From an uncultured Ruminococcus sp. (lineage in GTDB: Bacteria; Bacillota; Clostridia; Oscillospirales; Acutalibacteraceae), in assembly GCA_902768825.1 (NCBI GenBank), contig CACXMR010000018.1, forward strand, positions 1 to 34,182: DNA of 34,182 nucleotides, read 5' to 3'. The notes beneath the pieces are model-generated. The model worked only from the letters and a program-made list of their open reading frames with translations. It was not told where the DNA came from and searched no databases. The position numbers and the translations under genes were made by a program. Shown piece by piece: positions 21,219 through 30,900 of this stretch. Every line of letters starts with the position of its first letter. The stretch's first letter is position 1.

Positions 21219-23567
21219 TCATTTCAGCTCAGCAACGGTAACTCCGGAATCACCCTCTCCAAAGGTGCCAAGCCGGAAGGTGCGCACTGAGGGATGGTTC
21301 CTCAGGTGCTGCTGTATCTCACGCCGAAGGACGCCTGTGCCCTTGCCGTGAATAATCGTCAGAATGTGTAACCCCTGCATTACCGCCGAATCGATGGCCT
21401 TGTCCACATCCATGATAGCATCCATGGCATTCTGACCCCGGACATCCACCTCCGTAGAGGCGGAGCGGCTGACGTCGTTCCTGACCGTGCGTGTAACGCT
21501 CCTTTTGGGCAGAGTTACCTTTTCCTGCTTCAGCAGACGCAGATTATCAAGGGCTACTCTTGTCTTTATGATCCCCGCCTGCACCAGAACGGTATCCTTT
21601 CCCACCTCAAGGACAGTGCCCTTTTTGTCTATGTCAAAGATAAGCACCAGATCTCCCGGCTTCAGCGGTCTCGGAAGCTTATAGTCCTCGGTCTCACGCA
21701 CCCTGACCGGATCGGCTGCATCCTCCATGCTTCGGATATCCGCCTTAAGCTTTGCCTTTTCCTCCGCCGTTGCATCCTTCTTTTTGCGTATTGCCTCTAT
21801 CTCGTCAAGCACGCCGTAGACCTGTGCCCTTGCCTTGGTGATTATGCTCTCTGCCATTGCTCTTGCATCGGCAAGCTCCTTTTCGTTCTTTTTGCGGCTC
21901 TCCTCGGCTTCGAGACGTGCCCTTTCAAGCTCTTCCTTTACCCTGAGCTTCAGCTCATCCGCCTCGGCAAGTCTTCTGTCAAGCTCACTGCGGCTCTCCT
22001 CCAGCTTTTCAACCACCGACTCAAACCGGGAATCCTCCATGGAGACAAGCTCCTTTGCCCTGTCCACCACCTCAGAGGAGATCCCCAGTCTCTCGGAGAT
22101 CGCAAAAGCATTGGAACGTCCCGGCATACCGATAAGAAGCTTGTAGGTAGGCCTCAGGGTCGCCACATCAAACTCACAGCAGGCATTCTCGACGCCATTG
22201 GTATCAAGAGCAAAGCTTTTCAGCTCCGCATAGTGGGTGGTCGAAGCTATTTTAGCGCCAAGTGAGCGCAGTCTTTCAAGTATGGCAGTAGCAAGAGCCG
22301 CACCTTCTACAGGGTCGGTTCCGGCTCCAAGCTCATCTATCAGAACAAGACTCTTTTCATCGGCAATATCGAGTATACGCTTTATATTAGTAATATGTGC
22401 CGAGAAGGTAGACAATGACTGCTCGATGCTCTGTTCGTCGCCGATATCCACAAGCACATTGTCAAACACCGACAGCTCGCTGTTATCAGTAGCGGGTATC
22501 ATCAATCCGCACATTGCCATCAGCGACAAAAGCCCGATGGTCTTGAGTGACACGGTCTTGCCGCCGGTGTTGGGGCCTGTTACAACAAGTGTATCAAAGC
22601 TTGTTCCAAGCTCCACGCTGGTAGGCACCACCTTTTCCTGAGGGATAAGCGGGTGCCTTGCGTTTTTAAGTAATATCCTGCCCCTGTCGTTCATTATCGG
22701 CAGGGTAGCCTTCATTTTGTATGCCAGGTGCGCCTTTGCAAATATCACATTCAGCTCTGTGAGGATGCGATAGCTCTGGCAGATGCTGTCGGCATAGGCT
22801 CCAAGCTCCGAGGACATCTCCGCAAGTATCCTGTCGATCTCCGTCTGCTCCCTTGAACGGAGTATTCGTATTTCGTTGTTTGCCTCCACTACGCTCATAG
22901 GCTCTATGAATACCGTGGCGCCGCTTGATGAGGTGTCGTGGACAAGGCCCGGAACTGCCGACCGGAATTCGGCCTTGACAGGGATAACGAACCTCTCGCT
23001 CCTGATGGTCACAATGCTGTCCTGAAGGTACTTCTGCATTGATGAGGACCTGATGAGCTTATCAAGCCTTTCACGGATCCTTGAGGATTCCGCAGCGATC
23101 TTTCTTCTTATGGACGCAAGCTCCGGGGAAGCGTTGTCGGCTATCTCCTCCTCGGAAAGTATTGCCGAGGTTATCTTGGCTTCGAGATATTTATTCGGTG
23201 AGAGTGCATTAAAACGCATATCGAGACAGGTCTCTATTGAGGCGGATTTATCTCTCCATTCTATCACCGACCGGATGACTCTCAGCAAAACCGCCGCTCT
23301 CAACAGCTCCAGTGGAGTAAGCACTGCTCCTGCCTGGGCACGTCTGAGAGCATTCGTAATATTATGAAGATTGCCAAAGGACGGTGCCCCAAACCTGCCG
23401 GAAAGTGAGTGAGCGTCATAGGTCTCCCTGAGCAGCTCGTTTACCTCAAAAAGTCCGGTTGACGGCTCGATGCTCCTTGCAAGCTGTGCCGCATCTTCAA
23501 ATGATGTTTGCTCTGCAAGCTTTTCAAGTATCTTGTCAAGCTCCAGAGACAGATGATCTTTATTCAT
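21219..23567 (-). CDS. mutS2: MutS2 endonuclease
   Basis: MutS2 is the Smr-bearing MutS paralogue that suppresses recombination in some bacteria and acts on stalled or collided ribosomes in others. The 782 residues match the family. The ATPase core has Walker A GPNTGGKT (331-338), Walker B VLIDELGAGTDP (408-419) and ASTTHY; a long coiled coil rich in Glu/Lys/Arg spans about 510-640; the C-terminal Smr nuclease domain has VDVRGQNAMDAI and IIHGKGTGVLR. It lacks the MutS mismatch-binding domain, as expected. Start is ATG at 23567. It is downstream of recO in the same operon. Confidence 0.95.
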   Translation of the reverse strand: MNKDHLSLELDKILEKLAEQTSFEDAAQLARSIEPSTGLFEVNELLRETYDAHSLSGRFGAPSFGNLHNITNALRRAQAGAVLTPLELLRAAVLLRVIRSVIEWRDKSASIETCLDMRFNALSPNKYLEAKITSAILSEEEIADNASPELASIRRKIAAESSRIRERLDKLIRSSSMQKYLQDSIVTIRSERFVIPVKAEFRSAVPGLVHDTSSSGATVFIEPMSVVEANNEIRILRSREQTEIDRILAEMSSELGAYADSICQSYRILTELNVIFAKAHLAYKMKATLPIMNDRGRILLKNARHPLIPQEKVVPTSVELGTSFDTLVVTGPNTGGKTVSLKTIGLLSLMAMCGLMIPATDNSELSVFDNVLVDIGDEQSIEQSLSTFSAHITNIKRILDIADEKSLVLIDELGAGTDPVEGAALATAILERLRSLGAKIASTTHYAELKSFALDTNGVENACCEFDVATLRPTYKLLIGMPGRSNAFAISERLGISSEVVDRAKELVSMEDSRFESVVEKLEESRSELDRRLAEADELKLRVKEELERARLEAEESRKKNEKELADARAMAESIITKARAQVYGVLDEIEAIRKKKDATAEEKAKLKADIRSMEDAADPVRVRETEDYKLPRPLKPGDLVLIFDIDKKGTVLEVGKDTVLVQAGIIKTRVALDNLRLLKQEKVTLPKRSVTRTVRNDVSRSASTEVDVRGQNAMDAIMDVDKAIDSAVMQGLHILTIIHGKGTGVLRREIQQHLRNHPSVRTFRLGTFGEGDSGVTVAELK

Positions 23568-23651
23568 ATTATTATCCTTTTCTTATTGTTACGTCCCCGC
23601 ACAGCGGAGAATATCATTATCGTTCAATTGTGCAATTATCAGCTTCCGGCC

Positions 23652-24401
23652 TCAGAGCAGCGATTTGATCTGATAGTAATATGCCAGTGTATTGATTTTG
23701 CTGCCCACAAGGCAGGTCATATATTTTTCCGCACATTCCGACAGCTGATCCAGTGATGCCTTTGATATCGTAAAGGAAAACAGCTTTTTTGGCTCCGAAA
23801 GCAATATAAATCTCATGGCTCTCAGGGCGCCGGATGACAGTCTGCATACTGTATCCGAGCCTTTAAAGCATTCACTGCAGTAAAGCTTGTTTTCCTCATA
23901 GTCAAAAAACATTTCATCGTCATCATATTTGCCGCATTCCGAGCAAAAAAGCACTCCGGGCATACCGCCGGAAATAAGAGCAAGTCTCAGCTCAAAAATC
24001 GCCTTTATCATCTCACAGGACTTTGAACCCTCCATCAGCAGGTGCAGACAGTTCAGCAGCAGTTCAAGCTGTCCCTCCGACGGAACATTCTCCGGTGTCG
24101 TCTTGATGACAAGCTCGCAGAGATATTGTGACAGCGCATATTTTTCAACATCCGAGCAAATGTTATAAAAGCTTCTGATGGTCTTTGCTTCGTCGATTAT
24201 GTACATTCCTTTACCCTGATACAATGTCAGACGGGAGAAGGTCAGCTGTTTTGTGGCCGCAAAGCTTGGGTGCTTGATGTTCCTCACACCTCTTGCATAG
24301 CAGCTGACGATCCCCTGCTCTTTTGTCAGCACGGTAATGATCCCGTCATTTTCGCCATAGTTCAGTTCCTTCAGGATCAGACCGTCCACGTTCGTCTTCA
24401 T
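23652..24401 (-). CDS. recO: Recombination mediator RecO
   Basis: RecO anneals single strands and loads RecA with RecR. The 249-residue protein starts MKTNVDGLILKELNYGEND, with GGAGGT six bases upstream of the ATG at 24401 (a longer frame opens at 24428). It has the N-terminal OB fold, the helical middle (KYALSQYLCELVI) and the zinc site near the C-terminal third (CSECGKYDD and YCSECF). Position between era and mutS2, with a small yqzL-like gene before it, is the common Firmicutes order. The first 56 bases overlap the yqzL-like gene's 3' end. Confidence 0.93.
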   Translation of the reverse strand: MKTNVDGLILKELNYGENDGIITVLTKEQGIVSCYARGVRNIKHPSFAATKQLTFSRLTLYQGKGMYIIDEAKTIRSFYNICSDVEKYALSQYLCELVIKTTPENVPSEGQLELLLNCLHLLMEGSKSCEMIKAIFELRLALISGGMPGVLFCSECGKYDDDEMFFDYEENKLYCSECFKGSDTVCRLSSGALRAMRFILLSEPKKLFSFTISKASLDQLSECAEKYMTCLVGSKINTLAYYYQIKSLL

Positions 24402-24525
24402 AAGATACCTCCGTATCCCTTTGCACATCCTGCCCGGGATAACCCAGCTTTATACGGCAGTAGTCAAGGTAATCCGTTACCCTGCCGGTCTGCACGAAAT
24501 TTTGCCAGGCGGTGTTTTCATCCAT
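24346..24525 (-). CDS. YqzL-like small protein
   Basis: The 59-residue product begins MDENTAWQNFVQTGRVTDYL; Bacillus YqzL, which lies at the same place between era and recO, has a similar short F-x-Q-T-G-x-x-x-x-Y-L line. The ATG at 24525 has GGAGGT seven bases upstream; a GTG at 24534 is in frame but overlaps that site. The C-terminal half (RDTEVSYEDERGRSDPEG) is charged and overlaps the start of recO by 56 bases in another frame. Function is unknown. Confidence 0.65.
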   Translation of the reverse strand: MDENTAWQNFVQTGRVTDYLDYCRIKLGYPGQDVQRDTEVSYEDERGRSDPEGTELWRK

Positions 24526-24612
24526 ACCATACACCTCCGTTCCATACGGTTTCCTATGGTATTATTATATCCCGCCTGCCGTAAATTATTACAGAAAAAT
24601 TGTCAATTCCGC

Positions 24613-25524
24613 TCATTCGTCAAAGGCGCTGCTGTCATATCCCAGGCTGCGCAATATTCCCTCACGGTTGCGCCAGTCCTCCTTCACCTTTACCCAGAGC
24701 TGAAGATTTATCCTGCAGTCAAAAAACCTCTCCATATCCTGACGGGCATAGCTGCCGATCTTCTTCAGCATTGATCCGCCCTTGCCTATCACTATCCCCT
24801 TATGTGAATCCCTCTCGCAATAGATGGTAGCGTCCACGTCTATAATGCCGCCCTCCGGACGCTCCTTCATCCTTTCGACAAAAACAGCAGTGCCGTGAGG
24901 AACCTCCCGCTCCAGCAGGCGCAGCAGCTTTTCCCTGATCATCTCGGCAGCTATGACCCGCTCAGGCTGGTCAGTAAGTGTATCCTCATCAAAAAGGAAA
25001 TCACCTTCCATTGCCAGACCCCGCAGCTCCTTTTTGAGGCTGTCTATTCCGGAGCCGGTCTGTGCCGAGCAGGGCACCACTGCGCTGAAATCATAAAGCC
25101 CCGCAAGGGACGATATCTGAGCTGCAAGCTTTGTCTTATCATTTATAGTGTCTATCATGTTTATCGCAAGGACAGCGGGCAAGCCAAGAGTCTTAAACTT
25201 CTCGATAAGCTGCAGCTCCTCCCCTGATATTTCCCTGTCCGGCTCGACCACCAGCACACACATATCCACACCTGCCACGGATTCGTTGACCGACCTGAGC
25301 ATGAAGCGGTCAAGATCGTTCCTTGGCTTGTGCAGTCCGGGAGTATCAATGAACACCAGCTGGCAGTTTTCCTCTGTCAGCACACCCATTATCCTCGTCC
25401 TTGTAGTCTGGGGCTTTGAAGAAACTATGGATATCTTTTCCCCCAGCATTTTATTGAGAATTGAGGACTTTCCCACATTCGGGCGCCCCACAATAGCTAT
25501 AAAAGCACTTTTTCTTTCACTCAT
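24613..25524 (-). CDS. era: GTPase Era
   Basis: Era binds the 3' end of 16S rRNA and helps 30S maturation. The 303 residues have G1 GRPNVGKS (13-20), the switch region KPQTTRTRIMG, G3 DTPG (60-63) and a C-terminal KH domain (GIVIGKGGSMLKKIG). The G4 motif, normally NKxD, reads N122-M123-I124-D125 here; the Lys that packs on guanine is replaced by Met. Start is ATG at 25524. It follows dgkA by three bases. Family identity is certain; the effect of the G4 change is not known. Confidence 0.96.
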   Translation of the reverse strand: MSERKSAFIAIVGRPNVGKSSILNKMLGEKISIVSSKPQTTRTRIMGVLTEENCQLVFIDTPGLHKPRNDLDRFMLRSVNESVAGVDMCVLVVEPDREISGEELQLIEKFKTLGLPAVLAINMIDTINDKTKLAAQISSLAGLYDFSAVVPCSAQTGSGIDSLKKELRGLAMEGDFLFDEDTLTDQPERVIAAEMIREKLLRLLEREVPHGTAVFVERMKERPEGGIIDVDATIYCERDSHKGIVIGKGGSMLKKIGSYARQDMERFFDCRINLQLWVKVKEDWRNREGILRSLGYDSSAFDE

Positions 25525-25527
25525 TTT

Positions 25528-25989
25528 TCATTTCCTTCCTTTTTTCTTTGGTACCAAAACAATAAACAGCACTGACAGCACAGACAGCACACCAAGCATT
25601 GCCATCCTCCACGGACTGCCCGTATAATACCCTAATGCGGCTATCCAGCCCTCAGGGTCAGAAAAAAGCACCACTCCTATGACGGCAGCAAAAAACGCAA
25701 GTATCAGCACAGCCCCTGCCGCAGCATCCTTTGAACGCTTGATCCTGCTGTCCTGACTTGTGCACACCCTGTCACAAAGCTCCTCTATCGAGGTATTGAT
25801 GGCTTCGGCAGCCATTACTGCACCAATGGTCAGCAGCAGAAGGGAATATTCTCCCCGTGAAAAGCCAAAAAAACGTGCAAAAATGAGAACATACAGCGCA
25901 GCAACTGTATGAAATCTCATGTTCCGCTCGTTTTTTATGCAGCGTATTATTCCGCAGAATGCGTATTTGAAGCCTTTGAAAAAGGACAT
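25528..25989 (-). CDS. dgkA: Undecaprenol/diacylglycerol kinase
   Basis: This small integral-membrane kinase of 153 residues phosphorylates undecaprenol in Gram-positive bacteria (recycling of the cell-wall lipid carrier). It has the active-site line AEAINTSIEELCDRV and KDAAAGAVL, with three membrane segments, and a C-terminal extension of about 30 residues (WRMAMLGVLSVLSVLFIVL) that adds a membrane segment. Its ATG shares one base with the ybeY stop (TGATG). Confidence 0.93.
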   Translation of the reverse strand: MSFFKGFKYAFCGIIRCIKNERNMRFHTVAALYVLIFARFFGFSRGEYSLLLLTIGAVMAAEAINTSIEELCDRVCTSQDSRIKRSKDAAAGAVLILAFFAAVIGVVLFSDPEGWIAALGYYTGSPWRMAMLGVLSVLSVLFIVLVPKKKGRK

Positions 25990-26495
25990 CAGCTTTCATC
26001 CTTCATGACATAGCTTGATGAGCTGGGCAGCCCGAGCTGAGTCATGACCTTTTCCTCCTTTTCACGCATACGAATCCTCTGCAGGCCGTTATCCTCGTGG
26101 TCATAGCCCAGAAGGTGCAGCATGGAATGAGCCGTAAGATAGCCCACCTCTCTCTGCAGGCTGTGGCCGAAGCGCCCTGCCTGCTCTACCGCTGCAGGCA
26201 TTGAAATAACAATATCCCCCAGTATCTTTGCGCCTGTGGTCGGGTCAGTATCATACCTGCCGTTTTCGCCCATAGGGAAGGACAGCACATCTGTTTCCCT
26301 GTCGATATTGCGATAGATCCTGTTAAGCTCTCTGATCTGAGAGTTGTTGACCAGAGTAACGCTTATCTCCACTGAGCCCTCAAACTCCTCAAGTGTAAGC
26401 ACTGCATTACAGCAGCGCCTGATAAGCATTCTCAGGCCTGTGGGTATCTTGACATCCTTCTGCTTGTTTGTGATAATTACCTTGATCTTGTCCAT
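25989..26495 (-). CDS. ybeY: Endoribonuclease YbeY
   Basis: YbeY is the zinc-dependent RNase that takes part in 16S rRNA maturation and ribosome quality control. The 168-residue product has NRIYRNIDRETDVLSFPM and the zinc motif HSMLHLLGYDHED (three His). A GTG at 26507 is in frame, but the ATG at 26495 has GAGG six bases upstream. It overlaps dgkA by one base and lies 24 bases downstream of phoH, the usual order. Confidence 0.94.
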   Translation of the reverse strand: MDKIKVIITNKQKDVKIPTGLRMLIRRCCNAVLTLEEFEGSVEISVTLVNNSQIRELNRIYRNIDRETDVLSFPMGENGRYDTDPTTGAKILGDIVISMPAAVEQAGRFGHSLQREVGYLTAHSMLHLLGYDHEDNGLQRIRMREKEEKVMTQLGLPSSSSYVMKDES

Positions 26496-26531
26496 ATTAG
26501 ACCTCACCTTTCAACTTGATCTGTATTCCGC

Positions 26532-27494
26532 TTATTTTTGCCTTTTCTGTGAAGCATTCTCATATGCTCTGATAATATCCTGAACCAATCTGTTTCTGAC
26601 CACATCCTTTGCAGAGAACATCACAGTCTCAATGCCCTCAATATCCCTGAGTATCCTCACTGCGTCCTTCAGTCCGGAGCGCACACCTCCCGGAAGGTCG
26701 ATCTGAGTAATATCACCGGTGATGACCATTTTGGAATTAAACCCAAGTCTCGTCAGGAACATCTTCATCTGTTCAGGTGTTGTATTCTGTGCTTCATCAA
26801 GAATGATAAAGCTGTCGTCCAGTGTTCTTCCCCTCATATAGGCAAGGGGAGCTACCTCTATATTTCCTCTCTCAACATACTTCTGATAGGTCTCTGCACC
26901 AAGCATATCAAACAGTGCATCGTAAAGCGGGCGCAGGTAGGGATCTACCTTACTCTGGAGATCGCCCGGCAGGAAGCCCAGCTTTTCCCCCGCCTCCACC
27001 GCAGGTCTTGTGAGGATTATCCTGTTTATCTCTCTTGCCCTGAAGGCAGCCACGGCCATTGCCACGGCGAGATAAGTCTTTCCGGTGCCCGCAGGACCCA
27101 CGCCTACTGTAACCGTGTTATCCCTGATAGCTGTGACATAGCTCTTCTGGCCAAGGGTCTTGGGCTTGACAGGGCGTCCCTTAGAGGTTATGCAGATGCA
27201 GTCGCCTGCAAGCTGCTCTATCCTGTGCTCATTCCCCTCATTTACGAGAGACATACAATAGCGGACATTCTGTTCGCTCAGAGCCTCGCCCTTATTCAGC
27301 AGGCTCAGCAGGCTTTCTATGACCTTGACCGCCCTCGCCACATTCTCAGCGTCACCGGAAACCTTCAGCTCCGACCCTCGGCACACGACAGACACCATAT
27401 ACTCATTTTGTATGAGCTTGATATTCTCATCAAAGGTCCCGAAAAGCGCCACCGCCTGCTCCATACGGTCAATATTCAGATTCTGCTCGAACAT
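26532..27494 (-). CDS. PhoH-family ATPase
   Basis: This 320-residue PhoH/YbeZ protein carries Walker A GPAGTGKT, the RNA-helicase-like line ILTRPAVEAGEKLGFLPGD, DPYLRPLYD, Walker B FIILDEAQN and VITGDITQIDLP. YbeZ partners work with YbeY in RNA processing, which fits the neighbouring gene. The frame opens at 27587, but the ATG at 27494 gives the family N terminus (FEQNLNIDRMEQAVALFG) and has GGTGAT upstream. It is the first gene of the long leftward operon. Confidence 0.94.
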   Translation of the reverse strand: MFEQNLNIDRMEQAVALFGTFDENIKLIQNEYMVSVVCRGSELKVSGDAENVARAVKVIESLLSLLNKGEALSEQNVRYCMSLVNEGNEHRIEQLAGDCICITSKGRPVKPKTLGQKSYVTAIRDNTVTVGVGPAGTGKTYLAVAMAVAAFRAREINRIILTRPAVEAGEKLGFLPGDLQSKVDPYLRPLYDALFDMLGAETYQKYVERGNIEVAPLAYMRGRTLDDSFIILDEAQNTTPEQMKMFLTRLGFNSKMVITGDITQIDLPGGVRSGLKDAVRILRDIEGIETVMFSAKDVVRNRLVQDIIRAYENASQKRQK

Positions 27495-27558
27495 CCAATC
27501 ACCGGCCCATTTTTTAACACGATTTGCAAAAATATATAATTGAGATATAATTTTTCTA

Positions 27559-27587
27559 ATTATACCATAAAAATAGTTTAAAGTCAC
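27559..27587 (-). promoter_or_regulatory. Promoter of the phoH operon
   Basis: GTGACT (27587-27582) and a perfect TATAAT (27564-27559) are 17 bases apart on the minus strand, and TG precedes the -10 by one base (extended -10). It lies 65 bases upstream of phoH. Confidence 0.7.
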
Positions 27588-27872
27588 TATATTTTTTGGA
27601 TTTTTATAAAAAATTTTAACAAAATTTTATTATCCCATTGGCCTCATGATATATACTTTATCCATATTCCCCATCAACACAAACCAGAAAAGGAATTTAT
27701 AGCCAATCCCTTCAACTCATTTTTGTGCGGAGGACAAGGGTTTTGAGCAAGGGCTGCATATCTTTGATGGCTCGCAGCTATGTGCTCACAGCACTTTTTT
27801 AAATGCAATCTCTCGCAAGAGCAGATCGGATTTGGATCGTTTTGCCTTAAGATAAAACTATGCAGACGACAA
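27588..27872. other. AT-rich spacer without a gene
   Basis: No open frame here has a ribosome site or a recognisable product. A short hairpin, GTGCT-CAC-AGCAC followed by TTTTTT, lies near 27790-27807 and could end a plus-strand transcript, but no gene feeds it. The text may be worn-down coding sequence. Confidence 0.5.
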
Positions 27873-27903
27873 AAAAGCCTACCCCTTTTGAGGTAGACTT
27901 TTT
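27873..27903. terminator. Terminator of the secreted repeat protein
   Basis: AGCCTACC (27876-27883) pairs with GGTAGACT (27892-27899) with one mismatch. It is flanked by AAAAAA and TTTTT, so it works in both directions; on the minus strand it ends the gene at 27913. Confidence 0.75.
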
Positions 27904-27912
27904 CGATGATTG

Positions 27913-30900
27913 TTATGGCTTTGTGACATTGACCGTAAAGTCCTTATATATCACCTTGCCGGTCTTATCCTTTACCTTGGTTCTGAGGATGTATGTAGCT
28001 GCGCTCGTGGGCTTAAAGGTGATCCTGCTTGTTGTGCTGAAATCCTTATACATCGTAAAGGTTGATGCACCGTTTTTCTTATAGTACAGGGCATATTGAT
28101 AAGGACTCGTGCCGCCGCTTGCAGAGCCTGTCATGGTCAGGCTGCCGCCAAGCTTCAGTGTAGAAGCCGACAGTGTTGAGGCATTTGTCAGGGGTTTTGT
28201 AACCGTAACGGTAAAGTCCTTATATACCACCTTGCCGGACTTATCCTTTATTTTGCCTCTGAGGATATATGTAGCTGCGCTCGCCGGCTTAAAGGTGATC
28301 CTGCTTGTTGTGCTGAAATCCTTATACATTGTAAAGGCGGATGCACCGCTTTTCTTATAGTAGAGGGCGTATTGATAAGGGCCTGTGCCGCCTGTGGCTG
28401 CACCTGTTACAGTAATGTCCTGCCGTGTGGAAATGGTTGAGGCGGAGACAGTGGAGTTGTTTTTAAGGGGAGCCACTACATTGAGAGTAAACAGCTTCGC
28501 CGCAACGGTGCCCTTGCTGTCCTTGACCTTCATCTTAACTGTGTATTTACCTGTCATTGCAGGCGTCCACGAATGTGTGGTGGATGTGCTGTAGTTCCTG
28601 ATGGTCTTCCACTCACCGCCGGGCGTCTTGGTAACATAAGCATACTGATACGGAGCCGCACCGCCGGAGGCAGCACCCGTTAGCCTGATGGCCGTACCCT
28701 TAGTTATGCTCGTTGCGGAAAGCTTTGAATTGTTTGTGAGAGGAGGCAATACGTTGAGAGTAAATGACTTCGACGCAACGGTGCCCTTGCTGTCCTTGAC
28801 CTTGATCTTTACTGTGTTTTTACCTGTCATTGCAGGCATCCATGAATGTGTGGTGGATGTGCTGTAGTTTTTGATGGTCTTCCACTCACCGCCGGGCGTC
28901 CTGGCTAAATAAGCATACTTATATGGGCTCGTGCCGCCGGAGGCTGCCCCCGTTAGCCTGATGGTCGTGCCCTTAGTAATGCTCGCTGCGGAAAGCTTTG
29001 AGTTGTTTGTGAGGGGGGGCAATACATTGAGCATAAACGACTTGACAACAACAGTGCCCTTGCTGTCCTTGACTTTTATCTGAACTGTGTACTTTCCTGT
29101 CATTGCAGGCGTCCATGAATGTGTCGAGGATGTGCTGTAGTTTTTGATGATCTTCCACTCACCGCTGGGGGCCTGGGCTACATAAGCATACTGATATGGG
29201 CTTGTGCCGCCGGAGGCTGCGCCCGTTAGCCTGATGGTCGTACCCTTAGTTATGCTCGCTGCGGAAAGCTTTGAATTGTTTGTGAGAGGAGGCAATACTT
29301 TGAGCGGGAATGACTTCACCGCAACATTGCCCCTGCTGTCCTTGACCTTGATCTGGACAGTATATTTGCCAAGAGCTGCGGGAGTCCATGTATGAGCGGA
29401 AGCAGTGCTGTAGCCTTTAAGAACCGTCCATTTACCCGAAGGTGCCTGCACAACATAGGCGTATTGATATGAGCCGATGCCGCCTGTGGCCGAACCGGTC
29501 ATGGTCAGAGCCTTGCCCAGAGTCAGGTTGGCTGCGGACAGAGCGGAGGTGTTGGCCAGCGGTTCATTGACCCTGACAGTGCAGACAGCGGTTTTGTTAT
29601 CGTTTGTTTTGGCAGTGATGGTGGCTGTGCCTTTTCCTACTGCTTTTACTTTTCCGCCCGAAACTGTCGCAACTTTTGCATCAGAGCTTGCCCAGGTAAC
29701 TCCTTCGTATGCACCGGAAGGGTCGGTGGTCGCTTTTATCAGCTGAGTCTCGCCAATAATAAGGTCGATGGCAGAATTATCCAGCTTTATGCTGTTTGCC
29801 GGGGGAACTATCAGGTATTCTTTTTTAGCAGCTCCGGTGTAATAATCAATGCCCTCTGCCGTTACGGTATATTTTCCGGGGCTTGTACTTGACCGGTCAG
29901 AATAAGTAAGAACATAGTCTATGTTTTCCTGTAATAATTTACCGTTAAACTTTACAGTTATTTCAGGAACCTGCACATTGCCATTATATGTGAAGATCGA
30001 TGATGAAAGGGACACACTTATAGTCTCGTCAGAAAAATCAGCAATTCCAAACCGTGTTCCGGGTTCGGCTGTTCCGTCATAAATATAGCCCTTTAATATT
30101 TCTTCGTTTGTGTTTTTGTCTACGTTTAAAGCCTTGACCTCTTCTGAAGTAAGGGTTACCATATCAAGGTATTTCCTATCGATCAATCCCTCTTCCACAA
30201 AATAGGCTATCCTATCGTAGCCTGCACATCCGTTTTCAAATGAGCTGTCGCTTACCTTCCAGACATTTTCATCATGGTAGAGCAATACATTTTTAGCTGT
30301 TTGGTCATTGATCGTAATGTCGCTATAGTCTATCTCCCACTGGCTTAAGTCATAGTTATACCTGTAGGAATAATCGTATGAGATTTGAGGTATTGTCATA
30401 GACTTAAGCATGATAGCACTTGTGGGATGATCTTCAAACTTAGCACCGGGAACAAAGCCTTCACATTCATCAATATATCTTCCATCCACCCATGCGTCTG
30501 ATAGATAGCCCAAGTCTCCGCCCCAGTAGATTTCGCCGCCGTCACTTCCTGAGGAGTCTGTCCTGTGGTATTTACCGTCGTTTTTCTTATACAGATAGGT
30601 ATATCCGGTTTGTGTACCGCCTAATATACTGACTATTTCCGTCAGTCTTACCCACGCACCGTCTCCCACAGTATCGCACACTTTTTCCCATGTGAGTGCG
30701 TCCTCTCTCGGAACGTCATCAGGTATTTGCAGCTCTGAATAATCTTCCAGCAGCTGCCTTGCACTCTCCAGGGTGATCTTATCTTTATCATCAAAAGTAT
30801 AATATTTCTTTATTTTATCCTCGGTTATACCTTGCCCTTTTCCATTTCCCTGACCACCGTACATATGTGTTTCACCGTTATAGGTGACATGGATCAGATA

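Noticed and set aside
27790-27807. Small GTGCT-CAC-AGCAC hairpin with T-run.
   Set aside because: Only five pairs and no plus-strand gene upstream, so it is mentioned in the spacer entry but not called a terminator.
27916-29553. Regular repeats considered as a CRISPR or satellite array.
   Set aside because: The 273-base units are coding, in frame and encode Ig-like domains; there are no short repeats with unique spacers.
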